This document shows, piece after piece, positions 1 through 8,399 of a stretch of 64,000 nucleotides of DNA. The notes under the pieces were generated by a model. It saw nothing but the letters and a program-made list of their open reading frames with translations, was not told the origin of the DNA and ran no database searches. The DNA is from an uncultured Butyrivibrio sp. (GTDB lineage Bacteria > Bacillota > Clostridia > Lachnospirales > Lachnospiraceae). Location of the stretch: positions 62,001 through 126,000 of the forward strand of contig NZ_CAMVPU010000004.1 of the NCBI RefSeq assembly GCF_947169445.1, written 5' to 3'. Numbering within the stretch: the first letter of the stretch is position 1; each line of letters starts with the position of its first letter. The translations under genes and the position numbers were made by a program.

Positions 1-1611
1 TATCTGTGTAGCAAAAGCCCAAACCTTATCTTCCTCTTCCCTCGTAAACTCTATTTTAGTTAGATTTGAAACATTGTCTCTGTTAATACTGATTAACATT
101 GGATTTTCGTTGCTTAAAGATGCATTTTGATTATATTCGAACTGCAGATAACCTTTTGAAAACATAGAGGTTCTCTTGAAAATCATTCCAGTTACTGATG
201 GTCCGTCAAATTCAGCCCGAAGTGTCCCTTGCATTCCAGTTCTTGTTAACATAGGAACACCATATTTTATTTTATGGTTGCTAACTCCAAGATATGCTCC
301 TGAACTAAGTTCAAACTTCATAAAATTTCTAAGCTTCATTTTTGGTTCTTCAGAATCTTCTGAAACAACCTTATCTGGTACAGTATCTACCTCATGATTA
401 TGAGTTGCTGTCTGTATTTTACCCTTTAATGTGTTTTCCCAATTATTATCATTGCAGATTGCATCCCATTCCGCCTCATTAACCAACACTCTTCTGGGTT
501 TTGTTCCCTCCTCATCACCCACAACACCAAGTTCGCACAGCTGATCCATAATTCTTGATGCTCTGTTGAACCCAAGCTTAAACCGTCTCTGTATTAATCC
601 AATTGATGCCTTCTGCTCCTCAATAATCAACGCGCCTGCATCGGCAATATATTCATCAAGACCAGGTGAATAATCTCTCCCAGAAGAATAATCTTTCTCT
701 TTCAATTTTGCCATCATAAAAATTCCGGCCATTTTCATCTGCAGAGATTTAAGATTTGATCCTTCTTTAGCAGTAATTGTTCTCAAAGTATTATCTATGT
801 TTTCACCTTCAGCATGCGCACTCTGACATCTATCCGTTATGCTCTGATTCTTAACAATCATTTCTCCAGGAACATAGAGCTTCTCCGCCCCTTCAGCCTC
901 TATTATCAGTTTTGATTCTGCCTTATTAGCAAGACAGAATGTAACCTTACAGGGGATATTTGAAAGATAATCTTTTTTTAATACTTTTGAAGATGTGACA
1001 GCAGAAATAATTATCAGGTGTATGCCCGCTATCCGACCATTTCGAAGTATCTCAGATATGTCGCCAGCCACATCGTTATCAAGATTGGCATCTGAAAAAT
1101 CATCTATGATAAAGAACAACTCTGGCATGCATTGTTCGCCTTTTTCCGCACACAACGCATTATATGAATATAGATCCTTTTTCATAGCGGCCGCAAAACT
1201 CATTAAGCGTTTCTTTGTTTCATGTGCAATAAAAGAAATAGTGCTTGCAAGTTTTTCACTATCTGTAATGATCGGAAGATACATATATGGCGCCGACTGA
1301 AATGCGGCATATTCAACCATTTTTGAGTCATAAATTATAAGTCGTACCTTATCAGCAGTTGCTCGATTAAGAATTGTAACAAGAACAGTCTGCATAAAGG
1401 CAGTTTTTCCACTTCCTGTAAAACCACATACCAACATATGTGGGATATCATGCATATCGTATATTATCAGTGTGCCATCCTGCCTTTTTCCAAAAGGTAC
1501 GGGAATATCTCCCACTGCATTTTGGTACTCAGTACTCTTTAATATATTTCTGCCATCTAACTCTGCGTTATTTTTTGCTACTTCAGATGTCATTTGCATC
1601 GATTCAGCCAT
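1..1611 (-). CDS. FtsK/SpoIIIE-family DNA translocase, soluble form (partial, C-terminus beyond window)
   Basis: This reading frame is open for 537 codons from ATG 1611 to the left edge. It has an FtsK-type motor: Walker A GFTGSGKT near residue 62, Walker B FFIIDDF, the GRIAGIHLII segment and the GAEKLYVPGEM loop. A winged-helix gamma domain follows (AGALIIEEQKASIGLIQRRF), and then a DUF4429/PH-like segment. In FtsK the gamma domain binds DNA and steers translocation. There are no N-terminal membrane segments, so it is a soluble motor unless a partner anchors it. It starts 4 bases after the AAA+ gene, indicating a shared operon. The gamma domain argues for DNA as the substrate rather than a type VII secretion role. 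The family call is firm; the biological role is inferred. Confidence 0.85.
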   Translation of the reverse strand, partial: MAESMQMTSEVAKNNAELDGRNILKSTEYQNAVGDIPVPFGKRQDGTLIIYDMHDIPHMLVCGFTGSGKTAFMQTVLVTILNRATADKVRLIIYDSKMVEYAAFQSAPYMYLPIITDSEKLASTISFIAHETKKRLMSFAAAMKKDLYSYNALCAEKGEQCMPELFFIIDDFSDANLDNDVAGDISEILRNGRIAGIHLIIISAVTSSKVLKKDYLSNIPCKVTFCLANKAESKLIIEAEGAEKLYVPGEMIVKNQSITDRCQSAHAEGENIDNTLRTITAKEGSNLKSLQMKMAGIFMMAKLKEKDYSSGRDYSPGLDEYIADAGALIIEEQKASIGLIQRRFKLGFNRASRIMDQLCELGVVGDEEGTKPRRVLVNEAEWDAICNDNNWENTLKGKIQTATHNHEVDTVPDKVVSEDSEEPKMKLRNFMKFELSSGAYLGVSNHKIKYGVPMLTRTGMQGTLRAEFDGPSVTGMIFKRTSMFSKGYLQFEYNQNASLSNENPMLISINRDNVSNLTKIEFTREEEDKVWAFATQI

Positions 1612-1615
1612 TTTA

Positions 1616-3904
1616 TTATCCTTTTTCTACTGCGTTACAAACATCTTCTTCAGTTATCATACTAAGGTCAATCTTCGGATCATAGGACATCTCAGTTCTT
1701 TTCGCCTGCTGAGTAACAATTTTTTCAAAAACGTTTCTTACACCACGGCCATTTCCAATATCTGCTGGATTTATAGATTCAAAATATATCTTCAACTGCT
1801 CTTTCGCTGTTTCTGTAAGCTTATACTGATTTTTAACACATAGAGATACAAGTATTTCCAAAAGCTGCGTGGAAGTATAATCGCTAAAATGAATGTACCT
1901 ATTAAAACGTGACTCTAATCCTGGATTAGAATGAATAAACTCATCCATCAGGTCATCATATCCAGCAACAATCACCACCAAATCATCTCTTTTATCTTCC
2001 ATGGTCTTCAGGAGGGTGTCTATTGCTTCCTGCCCAAAGTCATTATTCCCACCATTAGAAAGAGTGTATGCTTCATCAATAAAGAGCACTCCGCCCAGTG
2101 CCTTATTAATAACTTCCTGCGTCTTTATTGCAGTCTGTCCAACATATCCGGCAACAAGACCACTTCTGTCAGTTTCAATAAGCTGACCTTTTGACAGCAA
2201 CCCCAGGCACTTATATATTCTTGCGATGATGCGTGCCACCGTAGTCTTTCCAGTACCTGGATTACCCATGAATACAAGATGTAATGAAAGAGATGGTATC
2301 TTTAAGCCCTGCTGCTTGCGTTTTTGCTGGTTTTGAACTATATATATTAAATCTGATATTTCCTCTTTTACTGTCTCCAGCCCAACAAGTGCATTAAGCT
2401 CTTCGAGCAGCTGTTCTATGGATACGGTATCATCGTCAACTTCAATACATCCCTGTAAATCTTCTTCAGTAATTTTTGAGAGCAGTTCCGTAGTCTTGTC
2501 TTTTTCTTTTGCAATTCTACTTGCCTGCTTTGAAATGACACTTTCAAACAGATTCCGCACAGTCCTTGCATTAGCAAACCCTTCATCTGCTGTCAGTGCC
2601 AACTTTTCAAAATGCTGTTTAAGTAAATCTCCAGTAGTATTATCAAAAGTATATGCATTCTTCTTGCAAAGTTGCTCGAAGATCTCAAACATTTCTTCTG
2701 ACGTGTAATTATCAAAATGAATAAAACGATTAAAACGTGACTTCAGACCAGGATTCGAATTGATGAATCCCTGCATAAGATCATCATACCCAGCAACAAT
2801 TACTGCAAAGTCATCTCTGTGGTCTTCCATCTGCTTTAGTAATGTATCTATCGCTTCCTGCCCATAGCCTTGTCCGCCTTTATCAACCAGTGTATATGCT
2901 TCATCAATAAACAATACTCCACCGATTGCCTTTTCAATTACTTCTCCTGTTTTGATCGCAGTCTGTCCAACATATCCTGCTACAAGGTCCTTTGCGCTGC
3001 ATTCCACAAATTCGCCCGTGGAAATAATGCCAAGCTCCTTATATATTTGTGCAATCAGCCTGGCAACAGTTGTTTTTCCCGTACCAGGATTGCCGGTAAA
3101 CACCAGGTGGTATGAGACTTTAGAAACTGGTAATCCGCTTTCACTTCTTGCTTTTTGTACTTTGGCAAAATCAACTATCTTTTGAACTTCTTCTTTTGTC
3201 CTCGCCAACCCAATCATATTATTAAGTTGTTTTATTGGATCTTCTGACTCCGATACAATATTCGCCTGTTTATGTTCTTTTTTGTCAATTGTAGCCTTTT
3301 CTCTTTCCTTATCATCCTTATCCACTGTTATATAATCAGTATTATTTCCAGGCCTGTCTGCTGTGACTATCAATTCTTCTTTTCTTGTGGTTACATAATC
3401 ATGCGGATTAAGATTCATATTAAATGCAGCAATCCTGCTCTCGTCACAAGTACGAATAAGATCGTTTTGCAATGTCTTAATAATCCCAGCTTCTTTAGAC
3501 ACAATTTCACCATCAATAAGAGCAAAGCAAAGATCCAAGATCTGAAAGCAGTACGCCAAGCGTCTACTATAATTAGTTTTATGCCTAGAATCATACTTTA
3601 CTATATCCCTGAAAAAGCCAGGAACAGGCATGGAATACTCTTTCTCCGATAATTTCGACATAGCAGCTTTGATATGAGCTTCAGTATATCCAGGAGGTGT
3701 CATGCCTCTTGAATATATGACATTGATTGCCTTAACGCATGCTTCTATACTAATATCAAATTTGTTCCATAGATAAATAGCACATGCTCGGCAGTATTTA
3801 TCTATCCGAGAAAGCATCTCTTCATCACAAGGTGTGAAATTTTCAGCAAACTCTCCTATAGACGACAAGTATGTTTCTCTTAATTCATTAAGATATTCTT
3901 CCAT
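1616..3904 (-). CDS. Tandem AAA+ ATPase, SpoVK / CbxX-CfqX type
   Basis: This 762-residue protein carries two complete CbxX/CfqX-type AAA+ modules. The first has Walker A GNPGTGKT at residues 271-278 and a FIDEAYTL Walker B; the second, near residue 550, repeats both motifs almost exactly. The pair probably arose by duplication. The N-terminal 220 residues are helical; the stretch around residues 115-150 (ALIDGEIVSKEAG) faintly resembles a TerB-like domain. The family remodels protein complexes (Rubisco activase CbbX, SpoVK, EccA of type VII secretion). It lies 9 bases after the DUF4236 gene and 4 bases before the FtsK-like gene, so the three products probably act together. The substrate is unknown. 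Confidence 0.85.
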   Translation of the reverse strand: MEEYLNELRETYLSSIGEFAENFTPCDEEMLSRIDKYCRACAIYLWNKFDISIEACVKAINVIYSRGMTPPGYTEAHIKAAMSKLSEKEYSMPVPGFFRDIVKYDSRHKTNYSRRLAYCFQILDLCFALIDGEIVSKEAGIIKTLQNDLIRTCDESRIAAFNMNLNPHDYVTTRKEELIVTADRPGNNTDYITVDKDDKEREKATIDKKEHKQANIVSESEDPIKQLNNMIGLARTKEEVQKIVDFAKVQKARSESGLPVSKVSYHLVFTGNPGTGKTTVARLIAQIYKELGIISTGEFVECSAKDLVAGYVGQTAIKTGEVIEKAIGGVLFIDEAYTLVDKGGQGYGQEAIDTLLKQMEDHRDDFAVIVAGYDDLMQGFINSNPGLKSRFNRFIHFDNYTSEEMFEIFEQLCKKNAYTFDNTTGDLLKQHFEKLALTADEGFANARTVRNLFESVISKQASRIAKEKDKTTELLSKITEEDLQGCIEVDDDTVSIEQLLEELNALVGLETVKEEISDLIYIVQNQQKRKQQGLKIPSLSLHLVFMGNPGTGKTTVARIIARIYKCLGLLSKGQLIETDRSGLVAGYVGQTAIKTQEVINKALGGVLFIDEAYTLSNGGNNDFGQEAIDTLLKTMEDKRDDLVVIVAGYDDLMDEFIHSNPGLESRFNRYIHFSDYTSTQLLEILVSLCVKNQYKLTETAKEQLKIYFESINPADIGNGRGVRNVFEKIVTQQAKRTEMSYDPKIDLSMITEEDVCNAVEKG

Positions 3905-3913
3905 TATTTTGCC

Positions 3914-5704
3914 CTATTCAAAAAAATCCATTAAATCATCCACCATTTTTGAATCTTCGGATTTAACATGCTCAATCATATTATCTGAATTAACATCATC
4001 ACTTTCATCTGTCGTGAACAATTCGTCGAAAGGATCCTTAGAAGCTACGGTTTCCTCTATTGGTATAGTTGTATCTACATACGTAGAATCATTAGATGTC
4101 TCCGTATGCAGCTCCTCTGTTGAGACAACATTTTCATCTGTCTCTTCTTCGGGACGTGGCTTAGGATATACTTTTTCCAGCACTATTTCATAATTCTCAG
4201 AAGCAAAAAGTGCCTCCTGCATTTGTTCGGAAAGTTCTAGTTCGGCCGGCATTTTCTTAAAGCTACCAATCTTTATTTGGGCAATAAATCTATTCTCTGA
4301 AACAGCCTGAAAAATAAAATGGTAACCATAACTCTTATCAATCTTTTCATCAAATAGCTTCTGCAGGGTGTCTAATCTAAAATCAACACGCTCTTGTGCT
4401 TCATAAAGCACAATTCCTCCATCTTTATACTGCGCGCCCTCTATCATATCTACTCCACAACCAAGAGCCATTTTAATCAAGTCCAGATGCCTTTCGCCTG
4501 TATCTGTCACTATCTTCTTAAGTTTATTAAAAGCGTCAAGCATATAAGAATCCACTTCATCTGCCCTGATTATCTTAGTCTCTTGGCTGCTTTTTTGATT
4601 GTTCATGGGTTGTTGTTCTGATACCTCTCGTATACCCCTTTCTTCAATAGAAGTATAATAATCCTGGTAGAACCTAAAAGCCTTGGTGATTCCCTTCACT
4701 GTCTCATCATTAGATGTTTGAAGTTCAATTCTCAGATTATTTCCAGCCGAGATAATAAGCGTTCCATATCTGCATACCGGAATCTCTGGGTTGTTTTTGT
4801 ATCTAAGATCAGCTGATCCATCTCGATTAACAAATTGGTGCGTATAACCAGTAACATACACATCCTTTTCCACCTTGCCATGTTCTACAAACCTTGTTGT
4901 AGAATCAATAATTTTGATCTGGCTATACGGATAAGCAATCGCGTTTCCCCTGCGTGAAACCACTATGTCGCTGGGCAAAAACAATATACTATACCGTAGT
5001 CCCTGAATCTCTATCTTAGGCACATCCGCCACTATAAAATCTAAAGATTTCCTCCAAGCAGGCTTTCTCTTTATTTTTGCAACACTTCTAGTAACATTTC
5101 TTGATACGCCGGCATTAGTTTTTGTATTTCCAATAAAAGAGCTGCTTTCAACCATCCAGAGTTTCTTGTTGTATTTTAGCTCAAACAGTTCATCGCAGAA
5201 AATGTCCCATTCTTCAGCCGCTTCTTCGTCAAGACCATAGTGTAGCTTTACGGTAAAAAGCCAGTCTAATAATATTTTGGATATGATAGCTATCGGAATT
5301 ATCCGTAGTTTAATATAGAAAGCAAGCGTAGCGCATATTACAACCCACAGCAAGAAAAGGATTGTATACCTATTATTCCCTTTTCTGATAGTCTCATTTA
5401 TAAGAGACTCGTTATCATGAGGATTTCTGAATCTTATAGCATCGTCCTCCTCATTAGCTGAATGTCCAGAAGGCAGATGGGAAAATCTATTTTGATCTAC
5501 ATTTGTATTACGAACGCTCTTGTTTCTGGATGAACCAATTTTCTTTCTATAATAGATGCCATTTTTACCAACATTAACATATGTTCCTCTTGGGCCAAAT
5601 GATAGTCTTGCGCCTTTTACCCCAGTAGACACACCAATTCCGGATTTTGAAAAATTAAGCCTGAATGGACCAACTGATTTGCTTTTTCTAAAATAAAACC
5701 CCAT
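3914..5704 (-). CDS. DUF4236-domain membrane protein
   Basis: Residues 1-57 match the DUF4236 pattern (MGFYFRKSKSVGPFRLNFS, then a GVSTGVKG / GPRGTYVNVG glycine-rich beta unit). Two closely spaced hydrophobic segments follow at about residues 95-130. A beta-rich central region and an acidic C-terminus, rich in Asp, Glu, Ser and Thr, complete the 596 residues. No catalytic motif was recognised. It is the first gene of the operon with the tandem AAA+ and FtsK-like ATPases, so it may be their membrane anchor or substrate. GAGG precedes the start. A weak promoter (TTTACC, 16 bases, TATAAA) lies around 5730-5760. Function is unknown. Confidence 0.7.
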   Translation of the reverse strand: MGFYFRKSKSVGPFRLNFSKSGIGVSTGVKGARLSFGPRGTYVNVGKNGIYYRKKIGSSRNKSVRNTNVDQNRFSHLPSGHSANEEDDAIRFRNPHDNESLINETIRKGNNRYTILFLLWVVICATLAFYIKLRIIPIAIISKILLDWLFTVKLHYGLDEEAAEEWDIFCDELFELKYNKKLWMVESSSFIGNTKTNAGVSRNVTRSVAKIKRKPAWRKSLDFIVADVPKIEIQGLRYSILFLPSDIVVSRRGNAIAYPYSQIKIIDSTTRFVEHGKVEKDVYVTGYTHQFVNRDGSADLRYKNNPEIPVCRYGTLIISAGNNLRIELQTSNDETVKGITKAFRFYQDYYTSIEERGIREVSEQQPMNNQKSSQETKIIRADEVDSYMLDAFNKLKKIVTDTGERHLDLIKMALGCGVDMIEGAQYKDGGIVLYEAQERVDFRLDTLQKLFDEKIDKSYGYHFIFQAVSENRFIAQIKIGSFKKMPAELELSEQMQEALFASENYEIVLEKVYPKPRPEEETDENVVSTEELHTETSNDSTYVDTTIPIEETVASKDPFDELFTTDESDDVNSDNMIEHVKSEDSKMVDDLMDFFE

Positions 5705-5968
5705 TCTTTAACCTCATAAATTACATCAAACGGTTTATACAAGTACATCTTTGCCGGTAAACTTTTGTAAATGTAAATAAGTCCATACATATTAATGATA
5801 GCACATCAATGAACGATATTTTGTAAATTAAAGATAAATAATGATAGCTGGAAACATCTAATACTTCCCCACTAATTATAAAATGACATTTAATAGAATT
5901 ATCAGAATTGCGGTAAATGCTAAGTGGTAAGATATAAGTAGCTGTTGTATCTATGAAAGGTAGAAAAA

Positions 5969-7363
5969 ATGAGAATAAAGTATCTTTTGACAGCCACGAT
6001 TGTGTCACTTTTGTTAATGTCATGTGGTAAATCTACTCCTGAACAGGCTCAAAATAATAACACAGAACAAGCAAATATTGAATCTTCTGAAAGCGCAACA
6101 GACATATCAGAAATGCCAACATTTTCACAGATCAACGAGAACAGTCAGGATATATTAGGCGAAGATGTTACTGTAGAACTGAGTAAATATGTACGAATCA
6201 CAATCCCAGCCGAATGGAATGATCCAGAACACAGGACTATTTCAGATGGAATAATCAACCTCTATCCACATGGAAATGAGGAAGATGTTGCAGTTGAAGT
6301 TAAAGCAATTGAATATGGGACTCCTTTTAGTTCTCTTATTGATATGTTTAATTCCGAAGAATCACTTCAACGTGCAAAAGCGAATGCTGGTGAAGGCTTT
6401 ACACAGGGTACAATCCGAACAACTGATGCTGGAATGATTTTTGATTATATGGTCTACCCTCGAAAGCTGGACTCAAAAGATTATTGCGATATAGTTTTTT
6501 ATTATCCACAGTCCGCTGCCCATGCAACAAGATTTACTATGTCAGTGTATTCATCAAAAGGAGCATCTGATATAAGTATTCAAGACAACATTCATCTATT
6601 AAAATCCGTTATAGCTAAAACCCATATAGACTATAACTATACAGAGCAGGATGTTTCAGCCTGCCTTGCTGCAGAGAAAGAGCGAAAAGAGCTTCTTGCA
6701 GCCTCAGCTGAAAAATCAGAACCCACGGCTGACATCAATGCAGCTTCCTCTGAATCATCAGAAGAACAACCGAAGAATGTATCAGCAGAGACAGATCTAC
6801 CAATAATGACTCTTGGCTTATCAAATGAAACCATGCTCAATATATACAATGATTTCCAGGCAGGATTCGAGAATTATCCCGAGGATCCCGAAGAACAGGT
6901 CAAGTACGATGAAGCGCAGTCAAACAAGATTGCAAAGAAATATGGAATAACGTCAGAGCAGGCTGATCAGGTATATTATTATGTGCTTACAAACTATGCC
7001 AAGGTAGCATCTGGGGAAAGTGTTACAAAGCCACTTACCCTGCAACATGGAACATTATTAGACTCTAATGTGTCAGGTTCTGTAATAGTGATAAAAGCAA
7101 AGATTGAAGCGAATCTCACAAACGATCTGACTATAAAGCAAAATTACTTCAATGTAGAAGACCTCGTTAAGAATCAGGGACTCGATATTTACAAAGAAAT
7201 CCAGTACTGGGCTGTGGCTGATATGACAAATGACAAGGAAGCAAAAGTAATCAGCTTCACAGTGCCAGAAAGCACTATCAGTAAACTCAAAAAAGGTGAT
7301 ATTCCTGCAAACCAGCTGGATAAATATGTAAATGACCTTTGGATACATCCATCGTTACAGTAA
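5969..7363 (+). CDS. Secreted lipoprotein of unknown function
   Basis: The protein has 464 residues and a classic lipoprotein signal: basic start, hydrophobic core and lipobox LLMSC, with the lipidated Cys near residue 19. A folded segment of about 200 residues follows, then a Ser/Glu-rich linker around residues 225-255 and a C-terminal unit. It should be anchored to the outer face of the membrane. The start at 5969 is supported by an AAAGG-like site. It is divergent from the DUF4236/AAA+/FtsK operon across about 260 bases, so the two may share control. No family was recognised. Confidence 0.75.
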   Translation: MRIKYLLTATIVSLLLMSCGKSTPEQAQNNNTEQANIESSESATDISEMPTFSQINENSQDILGEDVTVELSKYVRITIPAEWNDPEHRTISDGIINLYPHGNEEDVAVEVKAIEYGTPFSSLIDMFNSEESLQRAKANAGEGFTQGTIRTTDAGMIFDYMVYPRKLDSKDYCDIVFYYPQSAAHATRFTMSVYSSKGASDISIQDNIHLLKSVIAKTHIDYNYTEQDVSACLAAEKERKELLAASAEKSEPTADINAASSESSEEQPKNVSAETDLPIMTLGLSNETMLNIYNDFQAGFENYPEDPEEQVKYDEAQSNKIAKKYGITSEQADQVYYYVLTNYAKVASGESVTKPLTLQHGTLLDSNVSGSVIVIKAKIEANLTNDLTIKQNYFNVEDLVKNQGLDIYKEIQYWAVADMTNDKEAKVISFTVPESTISKLKKGDIPANQLDKYVNDLWIHPSLQ

Positions 7364-7379
7364 GGGAGGCATAAAATAC

Positions 7380-7517
7380 ATGAGCCATAATAGCGAAAAT
7401 AATAACGAAAGCAAAAATAAGCGCATCAGCACAGGCGCTGCCACTCTTATCTCAGTGCTGGCTGTTCCCGTAACGTTACTTACCAGCTTGCTTATTTCAA
7501 ACAAAAGAAAAAGATAA
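7380..7517 (+). CDS. Small membrane peptide (45 aa)
   Basis: A GGGAGG site just after the lipoprotein stop places the start at ATG 7380, not the upstream in-frame codon at 7332. The peptide has a charged Asn/Lys-rich N-terminus, one hydrophobic stretch (TLISVLAVPVTLLTSLLIS) and a KRKR end, which fits a single-pass membrane peptide. It is 16 bases downstream of the lipoprotein gene and probably co-transcribed. Function is unknown. Confidence 0.55.
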   Translation: MSHNSENNNESKNKRISTGAATLISVLAVPVTLLTSLLISNKRKR

Positions 7518-7524
7518 ATCCTAG

Positions 7525-7809
7525 TCAGATCGCAATTCTCCAAGCACATCTGTCTGTGTTGAAGTAGAGCCTTACAGTACGATACATATCCAGAATCAGA
7601 ACCCTGCACTCAAATACTTTGTCTTTGCTGCATACAGTAAGGCCATCAGGAGTTGTATAGCAATCCTTCCGGTACAGCTCCCGATAGCCTTTAATAGTAT
7701 ATGCTTCGTAGACCCCGTCTTCATTCATGATCCGAAATCTCATAGGAATCACGCTGCCATCTGATTTATGCTCACATATTACGTCTACTTTATCAATTAC
7801 CTTGCTCAT
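7525..7809 (-). CDS. Small conserved-type cytosolic protein (94 aa)
   Basis: This compact 94-residue beta-rich protein has a short aromatic/Cys-containing pattern (YRKDCYTTPDG, FECRVLILDMYRTVRLYF). There is no signal peptide or membrane segment. It converges on the small membrane peptide gene with only 7 bases between the stops. It looks like a real gene from its composition and intact frame, but no family was recognised. Confidence 0.5.
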   Translation of the reverse strand: MSKVIDKVDVICEHKSDGSVIPMRFRIMNEDGVYEAYTIKGYRELYRKDCYTTPDGLTVCSKDKVFECRVLILDMYRTVRLYFNTDRCAWRIAI

Positions 7810-7879
7810 AACCCCTTACTTATGGTCTGCTCATGACCATACTCCTTTGGTAATGATATTATAGAACATTTGTTCGTAT

Positions 7880-7916
7880 ATGTAAATATCATTGAAGCCT
7901 TACATGATATTTACAT
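7880..7916. repeat. Perfect 12-bp inverted repeat overlapping the TM2 gene stop
   Basis: ATGTAAATATCA at 7880-7891 is mirrored by TGATATTTACAT at 7905-7916 with a 13-base loop. It overlaps the end of the zinc-ribbon/TM2 gene. There is no T-run on the minus side, so it may be a weak terminator, an RNA-stabilising hairpin or an operator for the gene ending at 7525. Confidence 0.5.
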
Positions 7917-8370
7917 GATATTTTTCCTGGAAGCGCTCATCACTCATACATAGATATATTATCCCTTCAATAAAGCCAACTACTTCCGGGATAAACGTCC
8001 ATGCAAATAATATGTACACAATACCCCAAATTATTTTACCAAGATAAAACTTGTGAATACCAAGACCACCTAGAAAGATAGCCAGTAGTGCCGCAGCAAG
8101 TTTGCTTCGTTTAGGCCAGGATGGATCATACGAAACTGAAGCTTCTGTATACTGTGGCGTAGCTGAATAACTAGGACCACTGTTCTCTGGCATCAAAGGT
8201 TCGACTGGTGGTACAGCTGTCATGCTTTCTACCTTAGGTTCCGGCTCTATAACCGGTGCAACATTTTGAGCCTCTACAACCACAGGCTCATTAGCAATCT
8301 CTACTTTTGTTCCACATTCTGGACAAAAGATACCTTCATCAAATTCAGTACCACATTTTGGACAAATCAT
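7900..8370 (-). CDS. Zinc-ribbon TM2-domain membrane protein
   Basis: The N-terminus is a zinc ribbon (CPKCG at residues 3-7, CPECG around 16-20). A Pro/Glu-rich linker of about 70 residues follows, and then a TM2 domain with two membrane helices joined by a GGLGIHKFYLG turn. The start is set at 8370 by a GAGGAGG site; a longer frame begins at 8391. It lies 29 bases downstream of the 1095-residue zinc-ribbon protein, so the two form an operon. TM2 proteins are common but poorly understood membrane proteins. Confidence 0.75.
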   Translation of the reverse strand: MICPKCGTEFDEGIFCPECGTKVEIANEPVVVEAQNVAPVIEPEPKVESMTAVPPVEPLMPENSGPSYSATPQYTEASVSYDPSWPKRSKLAAALLAIFLGGLGIHKFYLGKIIWGIVYILFAWTFIPEVVGFIEGIIYLCMSDERFQEKYHVNIM

Positions 8371-8399
8371 GATAACCCTCCTCGCAAGCAAAATACTAT

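Noticed and set aside
1..3904. Type VII secretion locus, from the CbxX AAA+ and FtsK pair.
   Set aside because: No WXG100 protein or EccB/EccD-like membrane component is present, and the motor has a DNA-binding gamma domain.
5721..6023. A 100-codon minus-strand frame in the divergent spacer and lipoprotein start.
   Set aside because: It overlaps the lipoprotein signal peptide and has no ribosome site.
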